Part shown: one piece after another, positions 23,078 to 38,000 of the stretch
Layout: each line of letters begins with the position of its first letter
Numbering within the stretch: the first letter of the stretch is position 1
Source: Antedon mediterranea
Taxonomy: Eukaryota > Echinodermata > Crinoidea > Comatulida > Antedonidae
Length of the DNA: 64,000 bases
NCBI RefSeq assembly: GCF_964355755.1
Contig: NC_092673.1
Coordinates: 22,447,001-22,511,000 of the forward strand
Direction: 5' to 3'
Notes under the pieces: generated by a model
What the model saw: only the letters and a program-made list of their open reading frames with translations
Databases searched by the model: none
Told to the model about the DNA's origin: nothing
Program-made: the position numbers and the translations under genes

Positions 23078-26000
23078 CTACAAATTATAGATTAGTTTGG
23101 ATTAAACAGAAAGGTTGTACAATTTTGTAAGTTTATTGAGAAAGAAACCAAGTTGGTAGAAAAGCATGACTCCAAGTTATGATCCAACTTAACCACCTCA
23201 AAATTTCAAAGAACATTCTGCTTTTATTATTTGATCCAAACATGGGCAGTCATGTAGTTGTCAAATAGGAAGCACAATATGATTGCAAATAAGGTCAAAA
23301 GTCAATCTATGTAGGCATAAAAATACATATCTTATATTTTGTTGACTGTATGAGTATCGGTTTAATCACAATTAGATGAATGTTCAAATCTAATGCTATT
23401 AAATGACAGCATCTTCTATAGAGTTTTATGAGGTTCTAAATATTTTTTAATGGATAATTCTTGTGTTGGCCTAACTATTCAACTTACTCTTATATGTTCC
23501 ATTGTTTGTTTATGAGATGTTTGTTGTTTTTCTAATCGTTCACTCAACTGAGTACATATTTCTTTATAGTCTACAATAATGGCATTGTTTCTTGAACTCT
23601 CTCCTTCTGATTTCTCTGTTTCACGTCTGTACATTTCCTTGATCTAGAATTTGAAAAAAAGTATCAAATTCATTATTAATCTAAAGCTCTGTCTTCACTA
23701 TCAAACTTTATGTGACAAAATGTGATGTGACCATATATGGACATGATGATGTCATATCACTACCATATTTGTGCATATCACTTCCTTATTTGTGCATATC
23801 ACTTCCATATTTTTGCATATCACTTCCATATTTGGGCACATCACATTTTGTTGTCACATAAAGTTTGATAATGTAGACAGATATCTTAACCTGATCACCT
23901 TCAACAATCTATAAGTCAACAATTTAGGGAGATATTTCCATAGAAGAAAAGGTACTGCTGTAGGTTGTATGCTTATCGAACTGAAATTTGTTACCCTTAT
24001 TAAAAATTTGGTCTTATAACGTGAATTTTGAAATGTTACATGCTTTAAAAAAATTTTAATTCAGCTATTTGTTCATGGACGTTAAAACTGAATGGGTTTG
24101 AAATCAAGAATTGCTAACGTACTGGTAAAGTTCTGAGAGAATAAATATGGAACAAGTATTCTTAAATGTTTTTATGCACCTGTATCGTTTCTTGCTCGTG
24201 ATGTTTCTTCTCTTCAGCCAAATCTTCAAGTTGCTGTTTCAAACCCTTCACTTCCACTTCTAGTGAATTTGTTAAATCTCGTTCCTGTGAAAGAGAAGAA
24301 CATATAGATATAAAACAACATAAAATACAATAATAATTTAATACTAAAATAAATTTATTGATCTATGTTCAATGAAAAATTCTACTTATTATCAAACATT
24401 TTAATATCAATAAAAAGCTACCCATAAAGGTATAAACAATTTGGGTGAGCAACACTTTTTAGCTCAAAAGGAAAATATGACAGTTTTCACAAAAAAGTCA
24501 AGTGGCTAAGGCAGGGGCGCTACAAACCATAGTCAAACACTCAGCACAGGTTCAAGGCTCTCATCGACCATAGGTTTGGTGGTAGAAAACATATTCCTGG
24601 AGGCCCAGTGTATACATCTGGCTTGCATTTACTTTAACAAACTCAGTGCATCTTTTGTCAAGTCAAGGGACTGAGTGGCTAAGGCAGGGGCGCTACAAAC
24701 CATAGTTAAATAATCAGCACAGGTTCACGGCTCTCATCGATCATAGTTTTGGTGGTAGAAAACATATTCCTGGAGGCCCAATGTATACATAAAAAACCTA
24801 GTGCATCTTTTCTCAATTCAAGGGGTTGAGTGGTTAAGAAATCGACACAGGTTCAACGCACTCCTCAACCATGGTTCTGCTGGTAGAACATGCCTTCCCG
24901 GATAAGAACTTAAAACTGGAGGCCCAGTGTATACATCTGGCTTAAATTCCCTTTAAAAAACCTAGTGCATCTTTTGTCAAGTCAAGGGGCTGAGTGGTTA
25001 AAAATCGACACAGGTTCAAGTGACTCCTTAATCATAGTTCTGGTGGTAGAACATGCTTTCCCAGATAAGGACCAGTATATACATGTAGATTGTATGCACC
25101 CTAAATAACCCAGTGTATCATTTTCATTTCATTTCATTTTCATTTCTTTATTCGACAACAAGCGGTCCAGGGATTGCGACAGCAACAGAGCACCATAACA
25201 CATTTGTGTCCGCAATCCCTGTAACATACAACTTAATACAAGTTAAAAATGAATATAAAATATACAGAATATATAAAAAATTTAATTAATTTGTATTACT
25301 GTGTTACACAATTTAAAATACTCCTATACAATTAAAATAAATTTAGCGTTGATCAAGCAGATATTTTTTCAATTTCGACAGGAAATTTTTCAAAGGAAGA
25401 GTAACTGCTTGATCTTTGATTATGGAGGGTAGTGATGACCATATAACAGGAAAATTGTTGATAGACGAATATTTTAAAGTATCGGTACGTGCAAAAGGGT
25501 GGACAAATGTGAGTAATTCAGGATGGCGTTGATTGATATGGATATTGTTATTTACAGTACTACAAAAAGTTACATTATAAAAACAACGAAATATAAAGGA
25601 AATTAAAATCATTAAACGTCTATCACGTAAGGATAACCAACCCAAAGTTATTAAACGTTCGTCGTATGATATAGGTCCGCAGTGGGGTCCCAGAATACGT
25701 CTAGAGGCCCGTCGCTGAACCTGTTCGAGGCGTTTTATGTGTCCTCCATTTCTGGGGCCCCACGCCGGCAAACCATACTCTAGAATAGGTAGCACCAAAG
25801 TTTTGTACAGACACGAAATCGCGTCTGGAGAGCAATTTCCGGCTACAGAAAAAATAAAGCCTAACATTCGATTAGCTTTAGATATTAGATTATCGATTTG
25901 AACATTCCAATTCAGTTTAGAATCGATATGTACTCCTAAATGTTTATGGCTATCAACCACCGCAATTGTCTCACCATTAAGAAAGTACAACGGCTTAACA

Positions 26001-29000
26001 AAGTTACGCTTTCTGGTGATATGCATTAATTTAGTTTTGTTGACATTGAATTTCATTTGATTCTTATCAGCCCAATTAGATAAAATATTTATATCATTTT
26101 GCAAATTAACAATATCGTTGGCATTTTGTCTGTGTCTATATAGTATTATATCATCTGCAAAAAGAAAACATTCAGAAGAAACATTATGATTAACATCGTT
26201 CACAAACATATTGAATAAAATTGGACCAAGACAACTGCCCTGAGGTATACCCGATGTGACTGGAAGTACGGAAGAAGTAGCCCCCCTGAAACAAACTTTC
26301 TGATTCCTGTCAGTCAATCTTTTGTATCAGGTCACATTCAACCTTGTCATTGCTCGCGTGCACTTTAAAGAACCGAGTTCATCTTTCGGAAGAGTAGGGG
26401 GTTACCCAGGTGCACTGGTCCATCTCAGTCCCTCATTGCGTACAAATAAATGAGTGCCGTTTAATGGCAGCTGTATGAATATTAATAGTACATTGTTCAC
26501 ACTTGTGCGCAATTCAGCCAAGTAAGGCTGTGAGACACATTTAAACTTACTTCATCTATTTCCTTTTGTAGGCTTAATCGGCATGTTATCAACTCATGAG
26601 CTAGTTCATCATTCTCACGATCTAATCTCATGTTTTCTTGCATCAAATGTCTATTCTCATTCTACATCAAAAGAAAACAAATGTGTTAGTGGATCCGAGA
26701 AGAGTTAGGTGCAAACGTACATGTGTAAAATGTTGTAATTGGTCTATCAAGATGTCATAGAAATCTGTGATGTTACAAAACTCCCTTTTATATAATCATG
26801 ACACCATCAAAATGAAAAACGAAACTTGTGAAAGAGTCTTAGCAACAACAAAAATTAGGTAAGTGAAGCCTGCAGTCCCATAATAACCACATTTGGGTTT
26901 GGGGGTCTTTGTTCCACAATAGGAGCAGAAAACATCATGGAAAACCGTGTAGCTTGTCTTCAAAGAATCGGAGCGTTTTCAGCTTCGCGTTGTGTGTAAA
27001 TGGTCATAATAATAGAATAACAAAGATTCTATATTTTTATTACTGTTACCACTCGTCTGTGTAAATTGGCCTTAACTATTTCTTTTCAATTTTGTATTAA
27101 AAAAAAGGGCACTTAAAAAACAGCTTGTATTTTTATTTAGTAAGATTAAAAAAATATCATTTAAAATACAATATTGTACAATTAATTGTAGCATTGAAAT
27201 TTCTATCAATTATGTAACCTCTGGGCAACCTGATCTTACTAAGAATATTTAATGAGAAAACTAATATGTATCTGGTTAATTAACAAGTGCAATTTAAGAT
27301 AACAGATAATTACTACAATTTCTGAAATATGATTTTATAAAGTAGGTCAAATACAATTTCAGTTGAGTTTCAAGAATAGGTTATAATTCAGTAATGAGTT
27401 TAATAAACTTTCATTCGGAAATTCTTAGAATTCAAAATCAGCAACTGTAAAGCTTTGTCTGCAGGATCAAACTTGATTTGCCCTTATATGGACATTATGA
27501 TGTAATATCTATAACATATTTGGTCATATCACTACCAAATTTAGGCACATCACAATTTTTTGGTCAAACTAGTTTGTTAGTGTAGACAGGGGTTTTAACG
27601 CTATTTAATTGGAGCGGAGCTGTAGCTTGGTGTTTAACATGCTTGCCTTCCAATCCCAAGGTTCAGGGTTCAATTCTGACCTAGTGCTCATGACTCTTTC
27701 AACTCCACTCCATAAGCCTCAAATGAGACTTAGTTTATAAGCATGATAAAGTATAACCATCCTGTAATTGGAAATGGAAGCCTTGGGTGAAATATTTTTA
27801 CCTTTTATGATTGCAATCTATTGCAAAATGATTTTACGATATATTGCTTGATTTTTGGTTTATTTATTTTGTTGTTTGCATTGTTATTGCTTGCTAATAA
27901 CCATTGTTATTATTTAAATTTTTTGTGATGGGTTTTTTTTTTGTCTGAAAATTATTTGAAAATGAAAAAATAAATAAAATAAAAAATCAAACAAAAACGA
28001 TTTATCCATGTTTAACAAGCACTCTTTGGTACTACTGTACTTGAGAGACAGAATATCATGATTTCCGGACATTTTTATTGTCGATCGTTAGAGTTAGTAG
28101 TTTTTTGCAGTCTCCAACCAAAAGAATTGTTCTTGCCATCATTTTTTTCACTCGTGACAAAGGTTATTTCATTTTATAGTCAAAGAGTAGAAGTGCAGCA
28201 AAATTAAAATTTCAGACAATCTGGCTTTTAGAATGTCATGATTAAGTATTGATGACAGACTAGAGTGATCCTAAGAGAAGGTGCTAATTAATTGGCCGCT
28301 ACTTTGTAGACTTACTTCCAGGCGTTCTACAGGATCTTCCCTTTCTGCCATTATGACTTCATACTCTTTTTCAAATTTGCGAAGTTTTCTGGATGTTACC
28401 TGTGTGAAACAAATGTGAGATGTATACTTAATATTTTTAATATGCTTGTACAATTGATTTTACTTGTTTGTAAAACCTATAGCATGAGGTTGTTCATCAA
28501 GTACTGTACTGCATGAGGTTGTTCATCAAGTATTGTACTGCATTATTTTTGTTCCATCCACTTTTTGGCATTTGCACCTACACTTCCCCCTAGTTGGACC
28601 TTTGTCTCCTGGTAACTCTATGTTTTTGACAAAAATCTTGATTTTTTTTATAACAAATGCGAAATTTAGCAAACAATGACATTCTTTAAAAAGATTTAGT
28701 TAAGCTATATCACAAGTTATAAAGCCCTGTTTACACTATCAAACTTTACGTGACAAAAGAATGTGATGTGCCCATATATGGACAAGATGATGTCATATCA
28801 CTACCCTATTTTGGCACATCACACTTTTTTTTATCAAACTAGTTTGATAGTGTAGACACAGCCTTAGGATTTTCAATAAGATACATTTTTTTAGTACATT
28901 ACCTTCATAGACATGGCTGACTGAACAAGTTCTTGGGCACTCTCTACTGTACGAAATTTCTTTGGCAATGACACTCGAAAATATTTCAGGATTCCTTCAA

Positions 29001-32000
29001 AATCCATGCTCAGCATATCCTTACGACCAGACTTGGAAGAAAAAATATAATCAAAGTAGACTAAAATATACAGTAAATCTCTTATATTCTATCAGGGCGG
29101 TTTCAAATGTAGTTTGAAACCTTGCCTGTACAATTACCGTAATTCTGTTACGCCATGTGTATGGATTCCTACAACAAAGCTCCCTCTGATACATATCAAA
29201 AAAATTACCATAACAAATTATATAATTTACGACATTTCCCACTTGGATTATTCGGTAACTTCTTAAAAATAGTGCATATCATGGCGTATCATGCCACCTA
29301 CAAGTTTTTGTACTTCAATAATAAGTAAGTAATTTGTAACATTATCATGTTTAGTTACACTATTGATTATTATTATATTATTATATTACTATATATTATT
29401 TAATGTGATATTTACCTTCAACAAAGCAAGAGAGAAGTTAAATATAACTTGCATTCCCTCGCAAAGAAAAACATCCATGATGTGGAAGGCGGTGTGCAAC
29501 GGAAACTTTGAGGTAAACAGCGTAAGAAACCATTGAGAGGCGTACATGTGCGTCTCAATCCCAAGATTCATAAAATGCGAATATAAGTCTGGCATGACAT
29601 CCTGTAAGACAAACCGTAAATATTAATTATTAGTAATGTCATTACTGGTACTATGGTTTAGCTGTTAGTATGTTGGCCTAGTAATCCAAAGTCCTGGGTT
29701 CTGGTACTATGGTTTGAAGACCTAAAGACAGTCCACGAGAGGTAGTGCATTGTTTCTCTCTTTTTATCATAAATTACCATAAAACGTACATATACATGAC
29801 CTTGCTTATACCTTGTTTAAAGTAATATATATGTATTATTTCTACAAAACGTCACAAATTGTAGGAAATGGGTCTTTTAATAACGATTACTACAAAGTAT
29901 ATTGTAACAAATGGAAGATATATACACACCATGAAGAATCTTTCCAGTTGATAAAACTTTCTGTGCAACTCAGCAAAATCATTGTTAAAAAGACTTTGTA
30001 GGCCATAGTCATACATAATCTTAACAAGCACAGTGAATGCTTGCTCTTCTGGCATCTGAAAAAGAAAGCAAACTTTAAATTATAACAATTTCCACATAAA
30101 CTAAAGGCCAAGAAAAGAACAAATGTATGCGTTAAACATAACTTTACCCTTTAGGTTCACGTCATATCATTGGCAGCCAAATACGCAGTATAGGCACAGA
30201 TATTCACTCAACAACAGGGACAGTATGAAACTACAATGGGGTAATAACCCACTCATATAAAAAAGTGTACCAGGTTTTGTAAGATACACTGGTCCTTATT
30301 CAAGAAAACTTGTTCTACCACCATTGAAATGGGAGTGAGATGGGAACGAAACACATAAGAAGCAGCTATAGGCTACTGTGCCACTGGTACAATTTGCTTT
30401 GCCAACATTGAATAAAACATGCAGATTGTGTTATCTATTTCGAAAAACCAATTTTCAAATTTCAAATATAATGTTTCATGTTTATATTAATAAAATCTCA
30501 ATTTGAAATTCTAAAAAGAATCAGAATTACAGAAATAGAATGTAATAAAGGACTGAAATGGAAGATACTTTAGATTTGAAATAAAAGCAAGCAATATCAA
30601 AATTGGACGAAGCAACCAATAAGAGTAAAGTATCTTGCCTAAAGGATAAGCAAAATGGCGCAGACAAGTCTCAAACTCATGCTTTGTCTGATATCCTCTT
30701 TTTCCTAATTGTTATTCATTGCTATTATTCATAGTAATTAAGTACTTACATGTAGAAGTATAAGAACAGCACCTAAGAACGATTAAACCTTGGACATAAC
30801 CAAATATGGCACCGACAAGCCTCAAACCCATGCTTTGTCAGATATCCTCTTTTTCCTAATTGTTATTCATTGCTATTATTAATAGTAATTAAATACTTAC
30901 ATGTAGAAGTATAAGAACAGCACCTAAGAACGATTAAACCTTGGACATAACCAAATATGGCACAGACAAGTCGGAAACCCATGCTTTGTCAGATATCCTC
31001 TTTTTCCTAATTGTTATTCATTGCTATTATTAATAGTAATTAAATACTTACATGTAGAAGTATAAGAACAGCACCTAAGAACGATTAAACCTTGGACATA
31101 ACCAAATATGGCACAGACAAGTCGGAAACCCATGCTTTGTCAGATATCCTCTTTTTTCTAATTGTTATTTATAATTGCTATTATCAATAGTAATTTATAA
31201 GTATCTACATGTAGTATGTATAAGAACAGCACCTAAGAAGGATAAGCCTTGGACATAACCAAATATGGCACAGACAAGTCTCAAACCTATGTTTCGTACA
31301 TGTTAAGTCCGATATCCCTTTTTTCTAATTGTTATTTATTGTTATTATTAGTAGTAATCAATACTTACATGTAGAAGTAAAACAGCACCTAAGAAGGATA
31401 AGCCTTGAACATATCCAATATCCTGGTCATGTATTGAATAAGCCTATATTAAAAAAAACCCAAAATAGTTAATCTTGTTGCTGAAACAGAATTATGTCCG
31501 TTTATACATCCTTAATACAGTTCAATTTTGTCTCTATTTAAAAATGTATTCCTGCCCAAAACATTGAAAAATGAATAAAGGCCAACTTTACACAGACAAG
31601 CGGTAATGGTAAGTGGAAAACCGCATATCTTGTCCCACATAGAATGTGTATATTATATCCTGAGCGGAAACCACCCGTCCGCTCTGTGTTTTGTGTAAAT
31701 GTTCATAAGAAATAACACAGCTTCTATATTTGTATTACCGTTACCATTTGTCTGTGTAAATTGGCCTTATGATTTTTAATAGGCCATTTTGAAGGATTTG
31801 CCGAGTGAAAACAATTTCAGTTATAAAAAGACGATTTTTTCCCGAACCAATTTTTGATCAAAATGAATATCAACCAAACGGGTAAAATTTAGAGTTTGCA
31901 CAGGTCCCAAATTGAGTGTAAATGGGGTCTCATGTAATACATATATTTGTAGTTTTGGCTGGTATGAAATATTAAGCATGAGGAGTTTCATAATGTAGTA

Positions 32001-35000
32001 ATGATGTTGATGATTAAAAAAAAACATTGTCTGGGTTTCTTGCCGACCAACCTTGCTAATCTTGTACAGACCATCTTGGCCCTGTCCTTCTTTCTCCTTA
32101 AAATAATCATTGGCGGTGAACGTCCGTGAAATATCTCGTTGAATTACTGCCTCAAACGACGATTCCTTAAAGACAAAAACAAATATATTGTATTCATATG
32201 ATTCTCAATAATTCATAAGTTTTATATATTTAAACTGTTTAAATATAAAAAAAAATGTTAGGCATTGTTAACGTTTTTTGTCAATGATTAACCACTAATT
32301 TAAACGGTTAATTGGAAGCACAAATTTAGCAGAATGCGGTTGGTCTAATCATATTTTTTAAATAAATAGTTTATTTGGTGCTATGCAGCAGAAAAAGATC
32401 TATATCAAGATTGACAAGCATGTTAACCACCAAGCTACTGTAAAGTTTCACTACAAAAAGTTCAAGAGAAATATTAATTTATTCTACAAACACATTCCGA
32501 TAATTGTTTTATAATTAAATTACTGGATTCACACCCATTGGCTTTATATCAAGCATATCAAACGAAGCTATTAATTTTAAATTATACTCTGAATAAATTG
32601 GCAACTCATAGAAGGAATGGACATCTCCTGTAATCAATACTCTTGATTACAAAGTGAAAATAATTATACATTATATTGAAGCAAGGAGTAATAGCAGAAC
32701 ATTAGAACTACATACCTTGGGGGACACACTACCCCTATTAAGTGAGCAATTTTTACCCTCTACTTAACTTACACATCCCTTATTAGAAGTGAATATTATT
32801 TTAAGACCCAAGGATGTCTGCTTATTCCGGTTATGCCGGTTCAACTGTATAATATTTCACTTTCAAAATGAAGCTTTAAATTTTTAAGGATATATTGTCC
32901 CCCCTAAAAAAATTCGTTTTTTAACTGTCAGACAATGGTTTTTGGTTAAAATTAACCGTTTTGTTTGTCTTCGGGTTTATTTGTTTTCTTTTTACAGAAG
33001 TGAATAACTTTATTAAAACTGCAAAATAAACCTTTAAAGTATGATTTTATTTTCATTTTCATGTTTTTGGGGGACAATACATCTTTAATGAAAGTAGAAG
33101 GTAGGACCTATTTAAGAGACTGTTGTGAGAGGTTGTATACACTGTAATTATACAGGTTGTATATTATAGCACGATAAAGTGTAAGTCATACTAATCTATA
33201 TTACTAATGATTAGCCAAGAAGTTGTTTAATTTAGAACAGAGGAAATTAGTAGGTATGAAATGATTTACAACTATAATCAAAACAAAAAGAATTTATGTC
33301 ATCAATTTGCTCTTCTTTTTGAGCAGAAAATGAGTCATAAATCAAACTAAACTGTTTGGATGAGAACAAAGTAATCTCAGGAAAAATTAAAACATTTGTA
33401 GATAAACTAGGCATTAAATGTTTGAATTTAGAAAACAAAATTGCATCTTTCGGTTTCTTGATTCTTAATTGTTATTCTTGATTGTAATCATAGTGTATGG
33501 AAAATTTAAGTGAAAAAGGTAAATTTTTTCTAAGGATAAAAAAAGTGGTTGTTTCCTAAGACTGGCCAACACAAAAATTGGTTTAGAATGACTATTTTTT
33601 AGTAGAAATTGCATGATTGGATTTTCTATAGTGTCCTCTATTTTTTTATTGTAGATTTAGCGAAGTATAGTTTTTCTCAGCAAGAGTACATAATTCAAAT
33701 GTGACTAACTAAAAACTAATCAGATTGGTTTTTAATCGATGTCTGCTTTTATCTATATTAAGTATTGACTTTACCATGAACCATAACAACAACAAAAAAC
33801 CAACAAGAATTGAATTACGACGATGATCTTAGAGAGCTAAGTAATGATTCAGCAACATATCTCAGCTTGCAGCTCTTGGTGCTAGACTTTACACAGTTTA
33901 TTTAATCAATCCAAAATGTAATGATGTATTGCCTATCAAATTCTTAAGTGAAAACAATTATCTAGAATCTTGAGCTGAAAAATTATTACATTATTCACTT
34001 AACAAGATGAGACAATTTAATTAAGTGAGACAATTTAATTAAGTGTATGTGCTGCTATTTTACCATCCCCCTCCATAAAAATTAAAACATTCAAAATGCA
34101 TTTGACGCCTAAAAATGTGAAATGTACTGCAACAAAAATACACAAAAAAACCAATCAACTAGACCGCATAGATTTAAGATATTCAGTTTAATGCCTAAAG
34201 ATTACAGTATTGATTACAGTATACGTTAAAACCATGAATTTTAATGACTGAGGATTGATACTGTGGAAATAATCAGGCATTCAGGCATAACTGAAAATTC
34301 AGACCTACCAAAATTGTACACTACTGTTAAACAAAATAAGTTCTGAATCAAGCAAAAAAATGTTATGTCCTTTGACACAAACATACAAAGTGAAATACAA
34401 CTAAAAACTAAATTCATCAACAATTTAACTTCCAATTGATTACACTGGTTGTGTAGCAGTTTCAGTTACAACAACGACACACTTACGCCCACCCTAAAGA
34501 ATTATACACATAATTTAGTACCTTTTTAAATCAATTAAATTTCACACAAACATTTTGTGAAATCTTACCTCCCTTAGGAATCGTTAAAAAACTTTTTGTA
34601 AAAGCTGATAAACAGAAAATACTGATAAATAAATGGGATAAACAATATTAATAATAAATCACAATGGCAGACAAAAACAAGTAATTATGTTAGATCCTTT
34701 TCAAATGTGAATAATACGTTACCATTAGTACATAAGTATAGACATAAGTAATTGCGGCATAGGTATGAATGATTTCATTATTTAAAGATGTATTGTTCCC
34801 TAAAAACATAATAAAATCAGACTTTGAATAATCCATTTTATAGCTAAAATAGTATGCACAAATGTAGGGCCCTACAACAAGAAAAGAGATATATACGTTT
34901 TTAAAAGTTGAACGTCTCATGAATTTTTGTTTGTTTTGATGTCATTTCAGAATTCCATAACTTGGTTGTGGTATACAAAAGTAGGTTTACTTTGTTTATA

Positions 35001-38000
35001 ATTTCAAGACATTTTTAATGAATAAAAATCTTTAAATCCCACAAAATCAACCTATACCAAACAGTACACAATTTATTGTTGTACAAGATTTATGCCGTTT
35101 TTGTGGAATATATTTTGTGAATTGTTAATTGCTGTTCTGATTTAATAATCAGATCTAGTTTTCGTTAGATTTATCTTCAGGTTTCTATAAAATGCAGGTA
35201 ATAAAGAATCATGTTACTAAAGCAACATTACATCAAGTAATTTTATTAAACCTTCATCTCTCTTCACGTTGATCTTTCTGGCAATTCCTTCTTTTAATAG
35301 CTGTTTTGTTTACGTCCACCTCACACATGTGGCATTCTCAAACTTTGTGAGGTATATCTTTTTATCTGTGTTTACAGAGTAATAAGTAGAAACATCTCAA
35401 GAGTTGTTATCAAGTAATCACACCGTGTTATCTAAGCCATGTCTAAGCTGACTAACAGGCCTAAACCAATGACAGCTTATTATATTCTCTAGCTAATGGA
35501 CAAAAATCAGTTTATTACGGAGATAAACAACTTACAACGAGTCCATCAACCAAGAGAATTCGAAACTGACTCCACCTCCACATTGCTATCTGCGATCTAA
35601 TCTTTAACGAGACTCTACAAAAACTGAGGGTACTAATCAACTTAAAAGGTTAGTGGGCCAATTAACTCGTAGAGCATGGGTTATTATTATGCCCACTCAT
35701 ACCTCTTTAGTGTATAGGCAGGGAGTTAATGCTAAATTTATATTTTTAGGTGGATGCTATTGATGCTATCCATAGTTCTAGGAATGAATCTACAGTAGTA
35801 CACAGGGTAAACCCCCTACTAATATCAAAAGATGTACTGTACTGGGAATTTTAAGTTTAATGCTGACCAAATGCCAGTTAAATTATTAGAATCGACTTAT
35901 TTTTCACATTTTTAACCGTTTATGGAAGAAAAAAATTATAGCAAAAGGACCATATATTATTTACTTTTACATTAAATGTAGTTTGTGAATTAGATCTAAA
36001 AAGCGTAGCGAATGGGACTTTAAATATTTAAAGGAAATATCTCACTTTAATGTTATTGGTAAATACGGCAACGGTTGTAACTCATGATTGTATGGTATGG
36101 CGAGTTAACACTTTATTTAACTAAATAATATCTATTATTTTTTATCATATTCTGTGTATTTGACTGAACCACTTGTTTGAAAGCTATAAAACTACCAATA
36201 TATAAGTCCCTAGATGATGTTTCCATAGTTACACGAAGCATAATTTTTTTTATTACAAACTACTAAACTAAAGTTGAGCTAAAAACAGATATTACCTTTC
36301 ACCTTAATATGGTAATCTACACATGCCTGTACAGATGACACATATTAAACTTGTTTCTCTTCATGCAATCGTAAACATTTGAATGATACTTCATGTGTTC
36401 GCATTTTTCTAAAATCATGCCTTGATTAAACTGCCTCTTGTATTGTAAGTTGATTGAGTAACTCTATCAAGAACTGATCGAATTATTTTAAAAACTTAAA
36501 AAAAACAGCACATGAAACAAATTTGTACGATTTGAATCTGTACCTGATTTAGACTCCGAATTCTTTTGTCCAATCAGCAGTGAGCATGAATGACCTACAG
36601 TAGCTTGACAACTGATAACCGATAACCGAATTTGTGCTCAATATGAAAACACTCGCAATATTTTTCTCATGGCGCCGGATCGAATCGAATCGAAAGATGA
36701 GAAAGTAGCTTAAACCTGTAAAAGTCTTTTATATTAAGGTTTTATAGATTTTGTGAGCTATTACATAAATCTTTCAGTTTCTGTTATTTCTTTTATTTAT
36801 GTTTTTGTTTACATGTGATGAAATAACAATAATAGGAATAATTGTAATGTTATATATGAAAAGTGAGCTGAGATAATAGCAAGGAATGATAAAGTATTAT
36901 CTAGATTGGCGCCATACAATATTTCTTACACAAATCAATCACTTTCATAGCATTTAATAGCACTTTAAAAACAATCTGATCATGTTTCTATATGACTACC
37001 TTATGGAAAGTGTGCTCAATTACCACAGACTTTTAATCAATCAGTTTATAATTAACATCTAAATATCTTATACACACCCTTTAATTTAATCTAAAAATAA
37101 CTTTTCCAAACATTTTTTTAATCTAAAAAAAAACACAACATTAGCATCTAAGATCTAAGCACAATCATCATGTGAACACTACTTTTTCGAAAAAAAATAT
37201 AAAAAAAATAACTGTCTCACTCTCATATACCATTTAATCTGAAAATAACTTTCATACACACTTTGAAATAATTTAATCGCTGAAGATTGTAACACTAATA
37301 TAATACAATGTTTAGTATTATGTACATAAGTGTATATCTCTCTAACCTAATGAGTTTTTGACATGGCGATTACATTAGATTACACAGTGCAAACAAGTGT
37401 GTGAAAGCGGTGTAAGATTATCCATATATAATATACTTATTTCACTCATCAGGTGTGTAAAAAAAAACTTCTTGCCAATAAGCCAAACCCAATAAATTAG
37501 GAAGAACATCATCACATTTCAAATGTATTCATGTAGTCAAAAGATTTAATCAATATTGTTAACGATTAAATTTACAAATGGTATGATTGTAAAAGTCATG
37601 TCAAGACTAAAGACTTATGAATGTACAGTAAATACCTTGTAAATCATGTTTTGTAGCGCAAACTTTCTAAAAACTAGAACTCTTCCAAGCCCAGAATGTA
37701 ATTCCGGAAAACCAAGAAATGTTTATTTATTGACCGGGAATGGAAGAGTTGATTGCAACCTGTTCAATTGTTTCCTGCATTTGTGTATATTAATTTTTTA
37801 ATATATGTACTTATGATACTATAAATCATTAGGAAAGGAGTGGTTGAAAAAATATGAAAGTGTTCACATGAGTATCATCTACAATACATTTTCTCATCTA
37901 TACAATATTTTTACATTACATACATAAAAATATATAATGTGTTGATGCATACATCCAGTTGACATTGACATTAAATAAATTAATGTTGAAACATGGATTT

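Noticed and set aside
30640-31368. Regularly spaced repeats considered as a CRISPR-like or satellite array
   Set aside because: The units are contiguous duplications of exon K and its intron with no repeat-spacer structure, in an animal genome.
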